Below, in pieces: positions 1 through 9,818 of a stretch of DNA of 22,500 bases. Position numbers and translations under genes: made by a program. Each line of letters starts with the position of its first letter. Position 1 is the stretch's first letter. The DNA is taken from the NCBI GenBank assembly GCA_963575745.1, contig CAUYUJ010013936.1:170001-192500 (forward strand), written 5' to 3'. The notes below the pieces were generated by a model that was given only the letters and a program-made list of their open reading frames with translations, was not told the origin of the DNA and searched no databases. This stretch comes from Prorocentrum cordatum. Lineage: Eukaryota > Sar > Dinophyceae > Prorocentrales > Prorocentraceae.

Positions 1-88
1 TATAGGATCCCCAGTGGGATTCCTAAGGGAACCCATAGGATTCCTCAGGGACCCCATAGGATTCCCAAGGGACCCTACAGATTTGACT
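1..88. repeat. Edge of GGATTCCTAAGGGA-type minisatellite
   Basis: The window opens inside degenerate units of about 20 bp built from GGATTCCTAAGGGA and CCCATAGGATTCC. They are the same family as the long array at 2899-4216, so the family occurs at two places at least 2.8 kb apart. The array probably continues to the left of the window. Confidence 0.85.
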
Positions 89-379
89 TCGCCATCCCTG
101 GGGGGGCTGCGGTCTGCGAAACTGTCGCCACTTTCCTTTCGAGGGCTGCTGGGGGGGGGGGGGGGGGCATCGGAGTGACCTGCGCGGGGACTTAGTATAA
201 ACAGGTTGGATCCTTCGGAACGCTGAAATAGGAATTCGATAGGAAATGGTCGAGTCCCAGCCGCCGGAGGAATTCCTTAATCATTTATTTGTGTTTGAAT
301 CGGAATTCAATAGGACATGGTCGAGTCGGGGACGGGGGGGTCCTTAACTGCGTCCCCCCGTCGGGGCCCGAAAATGAAC
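89..379. other. Non-repetitive stretch with a G17 run and a 26-bp direct repeat
   Basis: No convincing gene is visible. There is a run of 17 G at 151-167. A 26-bp direct repeat starting GGAATTC and ending GGTCGAGTC lies at 231-256 and 302-327, with two differences between the copies. Short open frames on both strands here run into low-complexity sequence and look like chance. Confidence 0.6.
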
Positions 380-770
380 CTCTTGGGGCCCTCGTGGGCC
401 GCTCTTGGAGCGGTCTTGGGTGTTCTTGGGGCGGTCTTGGGGCCCCCCTGGGCCCCTTTTGGGGCCCTCTTGGGCCATCCAGAAGCCATCTTGAGGCCTC
501 AAGAGGCCATCGGGCGCGAAAGGGTGACAATGCAAAAAACATCGGAAAAACATACAGGATTTGAATGATTTTGGCCTCTTGAGGGCTTCCTTGGAGGGCT
601 CGAAAGGCACTTGGAGCCGTCCTGGGGCGGTCTCCAGAGCTCTTGGATGCATGTTGATAGCTATCTTGAACCATCTTGGGATATCTTGCGCGATCTTGGA
701 GACCATCTTGGGCTCTCTGGGACCCGCTTGGAGCCATCTTGGGCCATCTTGGACGCTCCAACCGCTCGCG
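380..770 (+). repeat. TTGG-type dispersed repeat, short copy
   Basis: The stretch is built of roughly 12-bp steps around CTTGGGGC and CATCTTGG. It carries the sequence around AATGATTTTGGCCTCTTGAG (563-582), which also occurs in every higher-order unit of the large array at 19960-22280. It is therefore a short, diverged copy of that family in the same orientation. Apparent proteins rich in Gly-Pro-Trp on one strand and Pro-Arg on the other follow directly from the 12-bp unit and are not taken as genes. Confidence 0.75.
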
Positions 771-790
771 GCACCCTCCCTCCAGGTCCA

Positions 791-833
791 GGGGGAGGGG
801 GTAGGGGGAGGGGGAACCCCCTCCCCGAAGGGG
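791..833 (+). other. Potential G-quadruplex next to a C-run hairpin
   Basis: Four uninterrupted runs of five G (791-795, 797-801, 804-808, 810-814) are separated by loops of 1, 2 and 1 bases, a very compact quadruplex pattern. They are followed at once by C runs (817-821, 823-826) and a CCCC-GAA-GGGG mini-hairpin (823-833), so the G runs could instead pair as duplex. No gene lies next to it, so no regulatory role can be assigned. Confidence 0.6.
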
Positions 834-982
834 AAAAAGGGGGTTTAGCAGAACGAGCTCCTTAGACCACTCACGCCCTAAAGTGCTGGTGGGATTCGCC
901 GGTTTGGGCCCACGCTGGCTAACATCGTAGCCACTCTGCCCCAGGCCTCTTGGGCGAACCCCACCGCGAACACCTTGGGCAA

Positions 983-1002
983 AGCTGTTGTTGTTGTTGT
1001 TG
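983..1002 (+). repeat. Short (TTG)n microsatellite
   Basis: About six TTG triplets sit in otherwise non-repetitive sequence. The same triplet motif recurs as a much longer tract at 4442-4560. Confidence 0.8.
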
Positions 1003-1560
1003 CTCCTGGGTCTCCTCCTCCTTGCGTTCCAGCGTGGGCGTGCATGGTTGAATGCGCCCAGGGTATTTTTTCTTCGGGCCCCAGGACTCACGGAAATCGA
1101 CCCGCGGTCCGAAATCATGATTCCAGAACGGCCTCCAGGTGCGCAGATCGCTCAAGAGTGAACGACCCACGCGATGTCAGCAGCCAGTTCCCATGTCGTC
1201 GCGACTGCGGTCGTCTGCGTCGTCGTCGCCATCGCCCTCATGTCATCGGCTGGCTCGAGTGGCGCCCTGCGCCCTGGCTTTCAGCAAGCTGATTTCCTAA
1301 GCTCCTCCCATATTTCCATATCTCTAAGCCCCGACGGCATAGCCTAACGGCGCCGATGGTGGCCCTCGCCTACGGTCGTCTGGCCATGATGGCGATCACC
1401 AGGGTGGTTTTCGAGGGCGGCTTGACCGGCTCCGCCTGGGGCGACTGGTCGCTCTACCCGGGCTCCCCGGATTTGGCGGTCCAGGATCCGTAGAGGGAAG
1501 CTACACGCACCACCACCATGCCTCAGCAGGGCCATCCTGGGATGCAGGATGCTGTATCGA
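1003..1560. other. Non-repetitive stretch without a recognisable gene
   Basis: Both strands were examined. The open frames are short and compositionally biased, with no recognisable motif, signal peptide or membrane segment. The stretch ends at the hairpin pair before the AGT satellite. Confidence 0.5.
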
Positions 1561-1561
1561 C

Positions 1562-1609
1562 CCTCCTGCCCAAGGCAGGAGGACGCACGCTTCGCAATCG
1601 CGTGCGTCC
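1562..1609. repeat. Two abutting hairpins at the edge of the AGT satellite
   Basis: Hairpin 1 has arms CCTCCTGCC (1562-1570) and GGCAGGAGG (1574-1582) with a 3-base loop. Hairpin 2 has arms GGACGCACGC (1581-1590) and GCGTGCGTCC (1600-1609) with a 9-base loop. Both stems are perfect, and they share the two G at 1581-1582, so they cannot both form completely. The core CAAGGCAGGAGG recurs in the centre of the foldback element at 9652-9805, which suggests a related origin. Confidence 0.8.
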
Positions 1610-1616
1610 ACACACG

Positions 1617-2294
<678 letters not shown>

Positions 2295-2898
2295 CCCTAA
2301 TGGAGCTCCTAATCGAGCTCCTAGCAGAGCTCGTAGTAGAGCTCCTAGTAGAGCTCGTGGTAGAGCCCCTAGTAGAGCTCGCAGTAGAGATTTTGGCAGA
2401 CCTCGCTCACACTAGAGCTCCTAATAGAGCACGTAGTAGAGCTCATAGTAGACCTCCTAATCGAGCTACCAGTAGAGCTCCTGGTAGAGCTCGCAGATTA
2501 ACTCCTCATGGAGATCGTAGTAGAGCTCGTAGTAGAGCTCCTAAGCGAGCTCCTGGTAGAGCTCCTAACAGGGCTCTTAACAGAGCTCCAAACGGAGCTC
2601 CTAATAGAGCTCGTAGTAGAGCTCGTGGTAGAGCTCGTAGTAGAGCTCGTGGTAGAGCTCGTGGTAGAACTCGAAGTAGAGCTCCTCGTAGGGCTCGTAG
2701 TAGATCTCGTAGTAGAGCTCGTAGTAGGGCTCGTAGTAGAGCTCTTAATAGAGCTCGTATTAGAGCTCGTGGTAGAGCTCGTATTAGAGCTCGTAGTAGA
2801 GCTCCTAATAGAGCTCGTAGTAGAGCTCGTAGTAGAGCTCCTAACAGAGCTCCTAATAGAGCTCCTAGCAGAGCTCCTCATAGAGCTCATAGAGCTCC
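2295..2898 (+). repeat. 15-bp GAGCTC-rich minisatellite
   Basis: Degenerate units of 15 bp follow the pattern GTAGTAGAGCTC with GTG, CCT or ATA variants. Nearly every unit contains the 6-bp palindrome GAGCTC. The long frames encoding Arg/Ala-rich, Val/Glu/Leu-rich or Ser/Thr-rich chains are by-products of a unit length divisible by 3. The right end overlaps the 141-bp duplication that starts at 2863. Confidence 0.93.
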
Positions 2899-3003
2899 TC
2901 TATGGGATTCCTAAGGGATCCTATAGGATTCCGAAGGGATCCCACAGGGTTCCTAAGGAATCCTATAGGATTCCTAAGGGATCCTATAGGATTCCTAAGG
3001 GAT
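2863..3003 (+). repeat. 141-bp exact duplication, left copy
   Basis: This stretch is identical base for base to 3721-3861. It spans the junction between the 15-bp GAGCTC repeat and the GGATTCCTAAGGGA minisatellite. Local slippage inside one repeat family cannot easily place that junction twice, so this was a segmental copy event 858 bp apart, or an assembly artefact. Confidence 0.92.
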
Positions 3004-4216
3004 CCCATCGGATTCCTAAGGGATAAGGGATCCATAGGATTCCATAGGATTCCTAAGGGATCCCATAGGATTCCTAAGGGATCCTATAGGATTCCTATAG
3101 GATTCCTAAGGGATCCCATAGGATCCCATAGGATTCCTAGGGATCCCATAGGATCCTCTAGGGTTCCCTATAGGATTCCTAAGGGATGCCATAGGATTCC
3201 TAAGGGATCCTATAGGATTCCTAAGGGGGATTCCTAAGGGATCCCATAGGATTCCTAAGGGATCCTAAGGGATCCCATAGGATTCCTAAGGGATCCTATA
3301 GGATTCCTAAGGGATCCCATAGGATTCCTAAGGGATCCTATAGGATTCCTAAGGGATGCCATAGGATTCCTAAGGGATCCTATAGGATTCCTAAGGGATC
3401 CCATAGGATTCCTAAGGGATCCCATAGGATTCCTAAGGGATCCTATAGAATTCCTAAGGGATCCCATAGGATTCCTAAGGGATCCTATAGGATTCCTATA
3501 GGATTCCTAAGGAATCCTATAGTATTCCTAAGGGATCTTATAGGATCCTATAGGGTCCTATAGGATCCTATAGGGTCCTATAGGATTTCTAGAGGATCCT
3601 ATAGGATTTCATAGATTTCCTATAGGATCCTATAGGATTTCTATAGGATCCTATAGGATTTCCTATGGGATTTCATAGGATTTCTAGAGGATCCTATAGA
3701 TCCTATAGGATCTTATAGGATCCTAGCAGAGCTCCTCATAGAGCTCATAGAGCTCCTCTATGGGATTCCTAAGGGATCCTATAGGATTCCGAAGGGATCC
3801 CACAGGGTTCCTAAGGAATCCTATAGGATTCCTAAGGGATCCTATAGGATTCCTAAGGGATTCCATAGGATTCCTAAGGGATCCCACAGGGTTCCTAAGG
3901 AATCCTATAGGATTCCTAAGGGGGATCCTAAGGGATCCCATAGGATTCCTAAGGGATCCCATAGGATTCCTAAGGGATCCTATAGGATTCCTATAGGATT
4001 CCTAAGGAATCCCATAGGATTCCTAAGGAATCCCATAGGATTCCTAAGGGATCCTATAGGATTCCTATAGGATTCCTAAGGAATCCCATAGGATTCCAAA
4101 GGGATCCTATAGGATTCCTATAGGATTCCTAAGGAATCCTATAGTATTCCTAAGGGATCCTATAGGATTTCCTATAGGATCCTATAGGATTTCTCGAGGA
4201 TCCTATAGGATTCCTC
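2899..4216 (+). repeat. GGATTCCTAAGGGATCC minisatellite, about 1.3 kb
   Basis: Units of about 20-21 bp have the pattern GGATTCCTAAGGGATCCTATA, with variants such as TAGGGTCC and TTTCTAGAGG in the middle part (3540-3720). Many units are palindromic; AGGAATCCTATAGGATTCCT at 2956-2975 is a perfect 20-nt palindrome. This explains why both strands give very similar open frames (repeats of Gly-Phe-Leu-Arg-Asp-Pro on one strand and Gly-Ser-Leu-Arg-Asn-Pro on the other). No gene is inferred. Confidence 0.95.
3721..3861 (+). repeat. 141-bp exact duplication, right copy
   Basis: This is the second copy of 2863-3003, embedded inside the minisatellite. It carries a short island of GAGCTC repeat (about 3728-3758) into the middle of GGATTCC-type DNA. 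Both ends of identity are abrupt. Confidence 0.92.
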
Positions 4217-4311
4217 AAGAGCTCGCTGCACCGGTGCGCACACGCGTCGTGCTGTCAGAATCCGCATGGAGGACGTAGCGTTGAGAGCTTGGTCTGTGGA
4301 GGTAAGCTTTC

Positions 4312-4353
4312 GGGGTTGCTGGGGGTTGCTGGGGTTGCTGGGGTTGCTGGGGT
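4312..4353 (+). repeat. GGGGTTGCT 9-bp tandem repeat
   Basis: Four to five consecutive units of GGGGTTGCT, one with an extra G, form a short G-rich tandem repeat just before the TTG microsatellite. Confidence 0.88.
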
Positions 4354-4441
4354 CCCGCGGTTGCCCCCGGGCCGGTCAAGTCGGCCTTGTCCCTAGGGGA
4401 GGAGGCGCTGTGGAGCTCCCCACTGGACGGGCCGGTCAACT

Positions 4442-4498
4442 GCGCCTCGTTCTTGTTGTTGTTGTTATTGTTGTTGTTGTTGTTGTTGTTGCTGCTGC

Positions 4499-4533
<35 letters not shown>

Positions 4534-4560
4534 GTTGTTGTTTGTTGTTGTTGTTCGTTG
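4442..4560 (+). repeat. (TTG)n trinucleotide microsatellite
   Basis: This is about 115 bp of TTG with a short CTG segment (4491-4500) and a few TTTG slips. Readings as poly-Leu, poly-Val or poly-Gln are artefacts of the triplet unit. Confidence 0.95.
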
Positions 4561-4567
4561 TCGTCGT

Positions 4568-4845
4568 CTCACCCGCAACCCGCCCCGCGACCCACCCGCG
4601 ACCCAACCCGCGACCCACCCCGCGACCCACCCGCGACCCACCCGCGAACCACCCGCGACCCACCCCGCGACCCACCCCGCGACCCACCCCGCGACCCACC
4701 CCGCGACCCACCCCGCGACCCACACCGCGGCCCGCCCGCGGCCCACCCCGCGACCCACCCGCGACCCACCCGCGACCCACCCGGGACCCACCCGCGACCC
4801 ACCCGCGACCCACCCCGCGACCCACCCGCGACCCACCTTCGACCC
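4568..4845 (+). repeat. GACCCACCC(C)GC minisatellite
   Basis: Tandem 11-12-bp units CGACCCACCC(C)G run without a break, with single-base changes. Unit length varies between 11 and 12 bp, so the reading frame shifts within the array; this argues against coding. The unit also recurs as spacer inside the next array. Confidence 0.93.
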
Positions 4846-5310
4846 AAACCACGTTCAAGGTACAAACCACAATTATCGGCGCCTGCGGCGGGCTTTTTTT
4901 GCATTCCTTCCAGGTGGAGAGCCCGCGACCCACCCCGTGACCAACTTGCGACCAACCCGCGACCCAAATCACGTTCAGGGTACAAACAACATTTTTCGGC
5001 GCCTGCGGCGGGCATCTTTTGCATTCGTCTCAGGTGGAGAGCCCGCGGCCCACCCGCGACCACGTTCAGGGTACAAACCACATTTTTCGGCGCCTGCGGC
5101 GGACATTTTTTTGCATTCGTTCCCGGTGGAGAACCCGCGGCCCACCCGCGACCCAAACCACGCTCAGCGTACAAACCAATTTTTTTGGCGCCTGCGGCGG
5201 GCTGCTTTTGCATTCCTTCCAGGTGGAGGTGGAGAGCCCGCGACCCACCCGCGACCCAAACCACGTTCACTGAACAAACCAATGCCGCACAAGCGCGGCG
5301 GCAGATTTTT
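4846..5310 (+). repeat. Tandem array of about 100-bp units with a CGCCTGCGGCG core
   Basis: Four clear units and one degenerate unit share the order CACGTTCAGGGTACAAACCA, a T-run, GGCGCCTGCGGCGG, TTTTGCATTC, then CAGGTGGAGAGCCCGCG. Cores start at 4878, 4998, 5089 and 5187, with a diverged one near 5293. Spacings of 120, 91 and 98 bp are not all multiples of 3, so the frame is not kept between units, which argues against a coding repeat. The Cys- and Arg-rich readings are therefore not called as protein. The core can form a small GC hairpin. Confidence 0.9.
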
Positions 5311-5460
5311 GCATGCCGTCTGAGCCCGCAAGGACCTCTTCAAGCCCCGCGCATCCACACCAGCCCGTCCAGCAACTTTGCCCTGGCGAGTTGCCTTGAT
5401 CAGAGAAGTCGGGGAGCATAAAGTGGAAAACAGGATTGTGTTGCAGTTATCTTGGGAAAG

Positions 5461-5840
5461 GAGGGGGAGGCAGGAGGAGTAAACAGGGGACGAGGAGGAC
5501 GCGGAAGAAGAGAGGATGTAAGGAGAATGTGGAGAAAGAAAAGGAGGAGGAGCAGGAGGACGAGGAGGGGGAGGAGGGGGAGGAGGGGGAGGAGGAGGAC
5601 GAGGAGGGGGAGGAGGGGGAGGATGATGATGATGGACGACAATTGGAGGACGATGATGGAGGCCGATGAGGGGGAGGACGACAATGGGAGGACGATGATG
5701 AAAGGACGAGGGGGGGAGAGGGAGGAAGAGGAAGAAGAGGAGGAGGAGGAGGCCGAGGTGGAGGAGGAGGACGAGGATGAGGACGAGGACGAGGACGAGG
5801 AGGAGGAGGAGGGGGAGGAGGAGGAGGAGGAGAGCGCCAT
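5461..5840 (+). repeat. Purine-rich (GGA/GAG)n tract
   Basis: This is about 380 bp of nearly pure G+A on the + strand (GAGGAG, GGGGAGG and GAGGAC variants), interrupted by GATGATGATGG near 5622 and AATTGGAGGACGATGATG near 5640 and 5690. Homopurine tracts with partial mirror symmetry can form triplex DNA. Acidic or poly-Pro/Ser readings are artefacts. Confidence 0.9.
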
Positions 5841-5929
5841 CGACAGGGAAGGTGGGGGCCACGAGGTCCGCCGGCTCGACGACGCCCGCGTCGCCCGCGC
5901 CCGCCCCCTCACTCTTATCCGCAGTTGCG

Positions 5930-6060
5930 GGTTGCTACGTATGAATATGGTTGTGTGCGTGTGCTATACATTTATATATACTATATGTACATACAGACAT
6001 AGATCGTAGTTTATTGGTTTCTCTCTATTTCTCTCTCTCTCTCTGTCTCTTTTCTCGTTG
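5930..6060. other. AT-rich stretch with (CT)n
   Basis: An AT-rich island of TATACATTTATATATACTATATG type is followed by a pure CT dinucleotide tract at about 6031-6044. It is one of only two clear dinucleotide microsatellites in the window (the other is GT near 11885). No gene is seen. Confidence 0.75.
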
Positions 6061-6400
6061 TCATCTCCTTCCCCTCATGCTGCCCCTCCTCACAATATGA
6101 CCCGACGTTGGCTTCAGCGGATGAGGGCGTAGCCGTCTTCGACTGCCGCTCCTCGTCTGAAGCCACGGGCCGCGTTTATAGTTCGCGACGCGTGCCATCC
6201 TGACAGCTCGGAGGGCCCTTCGCAGCCAGGGCAGTGATGCCAACACCGATTCTGGTCCCACCTCCGAGCCCGACTTCGAGTGCGCGGCTAGGGGAGGTTC
6301 GTGTCGTGTCGACGCGGCGGCGGCGCCTCCGCGGTCGAGGATGCACGCCGCCACTGGCCTTGGGTCGGCCGAGATCGGACGATCCGCGCCATCGGGGAGC
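6061..6400. other. GC-rich stretch without a recognisable gene
   Basis: Open frames exist on both strands, but all are Arg/Ser/Pro-rich and overlap each other, with no motif or heptad pattern. The stretch is left unassigned. Confidence 0.45.
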
Positions 6401-6414
6401 CGCGATGGCCAAGG

Positions 6415-6560
6415 GCGTCCTCGAGGGCGCGAAGCTATTTGCGCTCCGCGCTTCGCGGTTCGGCTCCGATTTCTCCTCGTCCTCCTCTTCTCCCCGGGGG
6501 GGCGGCGCGAGGGCGCGAAGTGGTTCGCGCTTCGCGCAGCGCGAAGTGCGAAGCTGGGTC
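6415..6560. repeat. GCGCGAAG / CTTCGCGC inverted-repeat cluster
   Basis: Two related segments begin GAGGGCGCGAAG (near 6423 and 6510). The second contains a perfect hairpin, CTTCGCGC (6530-6537), one base, then GCGCGAAG (6539-6546). It is one of many short GC hairpins in the window. Confidence 0.7.
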
Positions 6561-6679
6561 ATGCAGGTCGCCACGATACGATCCCGCCGTCCTGTACCCG
6601 CTCCCTCCCTCCGGCGGGCGGGAGACGCTGAATCGGCGGCCAGCCCGGGGGGAAATGAGAGGGGGCGGACCTTCTCGGC

Positions 6680-6790
6680 AGGCTCGGAAGTCCTCTGGCC
6701 TTCTGTGAAGTGTTCTAAGCCTTCCACGAAGACACCGAACACTTATCGGAAGGCGCGAAGGCTTCTGAGAAGCCCCGCCGCCTTCTGAGA
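6680..6790. repeat. Cluster of CTTCTGAGAAG quasi-palindromes
   Basis: CTTCTGAGAAG occurs intact at about 6764-6774. Diverged relatives lie around it (GGCCTTCTGTGAAG, GCCTTCCACGAAG, GCCTTCTGAGAA). The same 11-mer builds the large hairpin at 12498-12610, so this may be a scattered or decayed copy of that element. Confidence 0.65.
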
Positions 6791-6799
6791 ATGTCTTAT

Positions 6800-7720
6800 C
6801 CTCCTCACTTCCCCCCCTCGCTCGCCGCCGGATGAAGTATTATGTTCTGGCATCGGGGACGCCAGTCCCAAGGCGGCTGGAAACGTCCTTTCAGGACAGC
6901 AGTAGATTATATATTATGTGTGAGTGCAGTCGGACCGAGGTATAATATTGAGGCATGTTCTAGAGGGTACCCTAATGTTTTTCGTGTTTGTTGGATGGTC
7001 TTGTGCATCTTGGGGAGGGTACCCTTGGCTGGCGGAGGGTCTCATGTTCTCGAGGGATGTTCTTCTGGCCTAGGTCCGATTGTACGTTGCGCCGAGGTCC
7101 CCCCCAAGGGTGACAAGTGGCCCATCCCTCCGAGCGGGAGCGGTTCGGGGAGGAGGGGGGCGCCTCCAGGAGGAGGTCGGATCGAGCGTGATCAGATATC
7201 ATCTGAAGCGCGAGTCTCAGAGATGGCGAGCTATCGAGAGCCGCCCCCCGAAGGGGGGTGCAATCGTCCAGCTGTAGCATTCCGCTGCGTTCTCCCTCCG
7301 CGATGTCCTATTTCCCGACCTTGCGGCGGGGCTCCCGTTTGGTATTCCCCCTGGGGTGTCTGCAGGGGTTGTCCCCCCCCGAAAGCTGGCCCATGCCACG
7401 GGCGGAACGCCAGCAGAAGCCCGCCGAAGTTCGGCAGGATTCCCCGAGCATTTTCTTTGGTTGGAGGGCAAAGGGTGAAATCTGAAATGCCGTTTTGATG
7501 AATGTTCGAGGCTTGAATTTGCAAAAGGTGAATCACAAGACGGATGGATTTTCGCGGTGCAGAAGCCCATATGGATTTCACCCTGAGCCCCCCACCCTAA
7601 GAGAAAATGCGCAGATTCCGGCAGACGCGTTTCCGGGCGGCACGGGCGCCCCCAATAGATAGGACCAGGAGTCGCCGATTGCTCGGTCCAGACCGTCCAG
7701 ACGGCCCCAGAAGCCGGAAG
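6800..7720. other. Long stretch without a recognisable gene
   Basis: Sequence complexity is near normal and no tandem repeat is apparent. A C6-GAA-G6 hairpin lies at 7244-7258. Open frames of 65-218 codons overlap on both strands without recognisable motifs. A gene fragment or introns of a gene outside the window cannot be excluded. Confidence 0.45.
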
Positions 7721-8060
7721 ACTCTAATCTCTAATAAGCCTCTGAGAGGGCCTCCGAGAGGGCTCCGAGAGGCAAACTTAGTAGGCTTCCTGGAGGTTTT
7801 TCCATGCTTTTCGTGTCTCAGCCTTTTTCGGCTTCCCGACGCCCCAAGACGGCTCATTAGGCTCCACGGATCGCCCCAAGACGGCCGCAGAGGCCTCCGA
7901 AAGTGCGCCCCGACGGCCCAAGAGGGCCCCAGGACAGCCCCAAGAAGAGCCCCAGAGGCGGAGCACGGAGCGACTGTTCCACCCGCAGAGGCCCCCAGGA
8001 GGCCCCCAGGAGGCCCCCAGGAGGCCCCCTAACAAGAGGCCCCAAGACTGCCCAAGAGGG
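7720..8060 (-). repeat. TTGG-type dispersed repeat, reverse orientation
   Basis: Read on the minus strand, this shows the CCGTCTTGGGG and GGCCTCT steps of the 19960-22280 family. Around 7790-7850 it also has a relative of that family's anchor: an AGCCGAAAAAG-like block followed by the diverged AAAACCT block. It is a diverged copy opposite in orientation to the big array. Confidence 0.7.
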
Positions 8061-8640
8061 CGTCAGGCTGGCTGGGCACGCCACGACAAAGCTGGAGACG
8101 CCAACACGGGAACCAACATCATGCGCCCGCACGCCGTTTCGGCCGGCAGTGGGACCCAAGCGGCGAGCTGTCCTGTCATCCTCGTCACCCGCTTCCATGC
8201 TCGAGGTCTTCATCGCCGTCCCTACCGCCAGCCTCCTCCCAACGCCCTTCCTCCGTCTCCCCTCCTTCCTCCTTCCTTCTCTTCGCTCCCGAGAGACTCC
8301 CACAACGGCCCAAGAAGCCTCCAATAAGCCCCAAGGAGGCATCTCCGAAGTCACCGTCGCCGTCGTCGCTCTCTTGAAGGAATCCCCACTAATTTACCCT
8401 TCTCCTCTGCCCACCCTTCTGCCCCTCCCCCCCTCGTGTTTCTACTCTCCTCCATCGTCTCGCTTCCGAGCTGTCTCGGTCCTTCTCGGTCCTTCTCCCA
8501 CTGTTTCCTGCACCTCCTCAGGAAGCCCAGAACAGGCCTCCAGTGAGAAGCGACAACACGGGAACCGCACTGGGCCGCCCTGCTAGCGTCCCCTTCCGTA
8601 CGTATGAGTTTCACCAGTCTTGCCTGCGTGCGCTCAGCGG
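8061..8640. other. Stretch without a recognisable gene
   Basis: The stretch is mixed GC-rich, with pyrimidine-rich segments around 8230-8290 and 8395-8520. Open frames overlap on both strands and are Ser/Pro-rich. Nothing can be assigned. Confidence 0.45.
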
Positions 8641-8828
8641 TCGAGAGAACTCGTGACCGCCCTTTCGCCCGTTAAAGGGTCCCAAGACGGCCCAACAGAG
8701 CCGGAAGAATCAAGAGCCCTACTATTCCGCCCAAGCACGGCCGACAAGTTTATGACGGCCGTGGAAAAAGGCACCCCAGGGCCGATAAGGCAACCCAGAG
8801 CCACCACCAGCACGGCCTCCGAAGGTGC

Positions 8829-9038
8829 CAGACGGCCGGGGAGCATCCAGAGGCCCAGGAGCTTTGAAGACACCCCGAGAACACCACCGGACGCCCACAA
8901 GAGGCCCCTGGCACCCGAAACGCTTCCAGGGGCCAGACGGCGGGAGAGAACCCAGAGGCGGACCAGGAGCTTTGAAGACACGAACATCCCCAGACGCCCA
9001 CGAGAGGTCCCTGAATGCACCCGAAAAACTTCCCAGGT
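8829..9038. repeat. 105-bp tandem duplication
   Basis: Copy 1 (8829-8933) and copy 2 (8934-9038) share, in order, CAGACGGC, CCAGAGGC, CAGGAGCTTTGAAGACAC, GACGCCCACAAGAGG (with one change) and CACCCGAAA. The period is a multiple of 3, so readings show a 35-residue repeat in several frames. A third, badly diverged copy may follow to about 9180. With no frame preferred, I leave it as a DNA repeat; a coding repeat remains possible. Confidence 0.75.
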
Positions 9039-9189
9039 GCGCCTCAGAGGACCCAGCGAAACCCTACAGCGCGCATGCTCTGCGCGTCCTGAACGCACAT
9101 CCCGCGAGGCGACTGGAGCCCCAACGGGTCCCCCACAGCGCACGAGCTTCCACGACGCTCCGAAAAGCTCCCAGGAAGAACATGAGTCG

Positions 9190-9550
9190 AACACAATAAT
9201 TATCGCATGTTTCTTCGTCGGAACTCTTCCCCGTCGTCAACTCGAGCCAAGAGGCAGGCCCTTCATTGCCCCTGCCACTCTCACATATCATCCCTACCTG
9301 CAATGCAAGGTCGGGGTACGTGGCAACATCACGTTTCAACGCGCGGTCCATTGAAGTCCCGACCCTTTCCTCGAGGCCAGATTTTCACTCCGAGCCGATT
9401 GTTGACGGCCCTGGGGCACGGCAAGGGCCCCCCCAAAGAGCCGAAAACGGCCAAAAACTTCACGCCGTGATTTGCACACGGCGCGAGAGCTCACTGGAGG
9501 GAAGGGAGAGGAAGCACGTGCCCCCAGTGAGCGATCGCCGAAGGCTCACG
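9190..9550. other. Non-repetitive stretch without a recognisable gene
   Basis: The sequence is more balanced than its neighbours, but no long frame with recognisable features is present on either strand. Confidence 0.45.
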
Positions 9551-9576
9551 TTTTTTTTTTTGGGGGGGGGGGGGGG
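9551..9576 (+). repeat. T11-G15 homopolymer junction
   Basis: A run of 11 T is followed directly by 15 G. Such runs are prone to length error in sequencing and in replication. Confidence 0.9.
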
Positions 9577-9651
9577 TCGCGGAAAAGGTATTTGTTTTTG
9601 CACGGCGCGGGCCCGTCTGGGCTGCAGCCCTGCCCCCTCCCTCATCGGAGG

Positions 9652-9805
9652 GCACCAACTATACACCAACACCGATCCTGGCCCAGGATCACCCTGGGCC
9701 CAGGATCGGTGTATATGCCTTCTTGCGCAAGGCAGGAGGGCGTATACACCGATCCTGGACCCAGGGTGATCCTGGCCAGGATCGGTGTTGGTGTATAGTT
9801 GGTGC
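9652..9805. mobile_element. 154-bp foldback (MITE-like) hairpin element
   Basis: The left arm 9652-9718 and right arm 9740-9805 are reverse complements over about 66 bases, with one single-base gap and two mismatches. The arms begin GCACCAACTATACACCAACA and end with its complement. The 21-base spacer (9719-9739) includes AAGGCAGGAGG. Each arm also holds smaller palindromes such as GATCCTGGCCCAGGATC. The flanks carry an imperfect direct repeat, CTGCCCCCTCCCTCA (9630-9644) and CTGCCTCCCTCA (9806-9817), which might be a decayed target-site duplication. No transposase is present, so any movement would need help from elsewhere. It lies directly before the candidate exon at 9819. Confidence 0.75.
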
Positions 9806-9818
9806 CTGCCTCCCTCAG

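Noticed and set aside
925-945. Resemblance to the dinoflagellate spliced leader (CGTAGCCA start)
   Set aside because: By eye it matches at about 15 of 21 positions, a level roughly expected once by chance in a window of this size on two strands, and no gene follows.
4846-5310. Integron attC-like or CRISPR-like interpretation of the hairpin-core repeats
   Set aside because: Units are adjacent with variable low-complexity spacers, there is no integrase or cas gene, and the context is eukaryotic.
4387-5421. 344-codon frame with Cys-containing repeats
   Set aside because: The roughly 100-bp units are spaced 120, 91 and 98 bp, so the frame is not conserved between units.
9652-9805. Rho-independent terminator
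   Set aside because: The stem is far too long, there is no T-run, and the genome is not bacterial in character.
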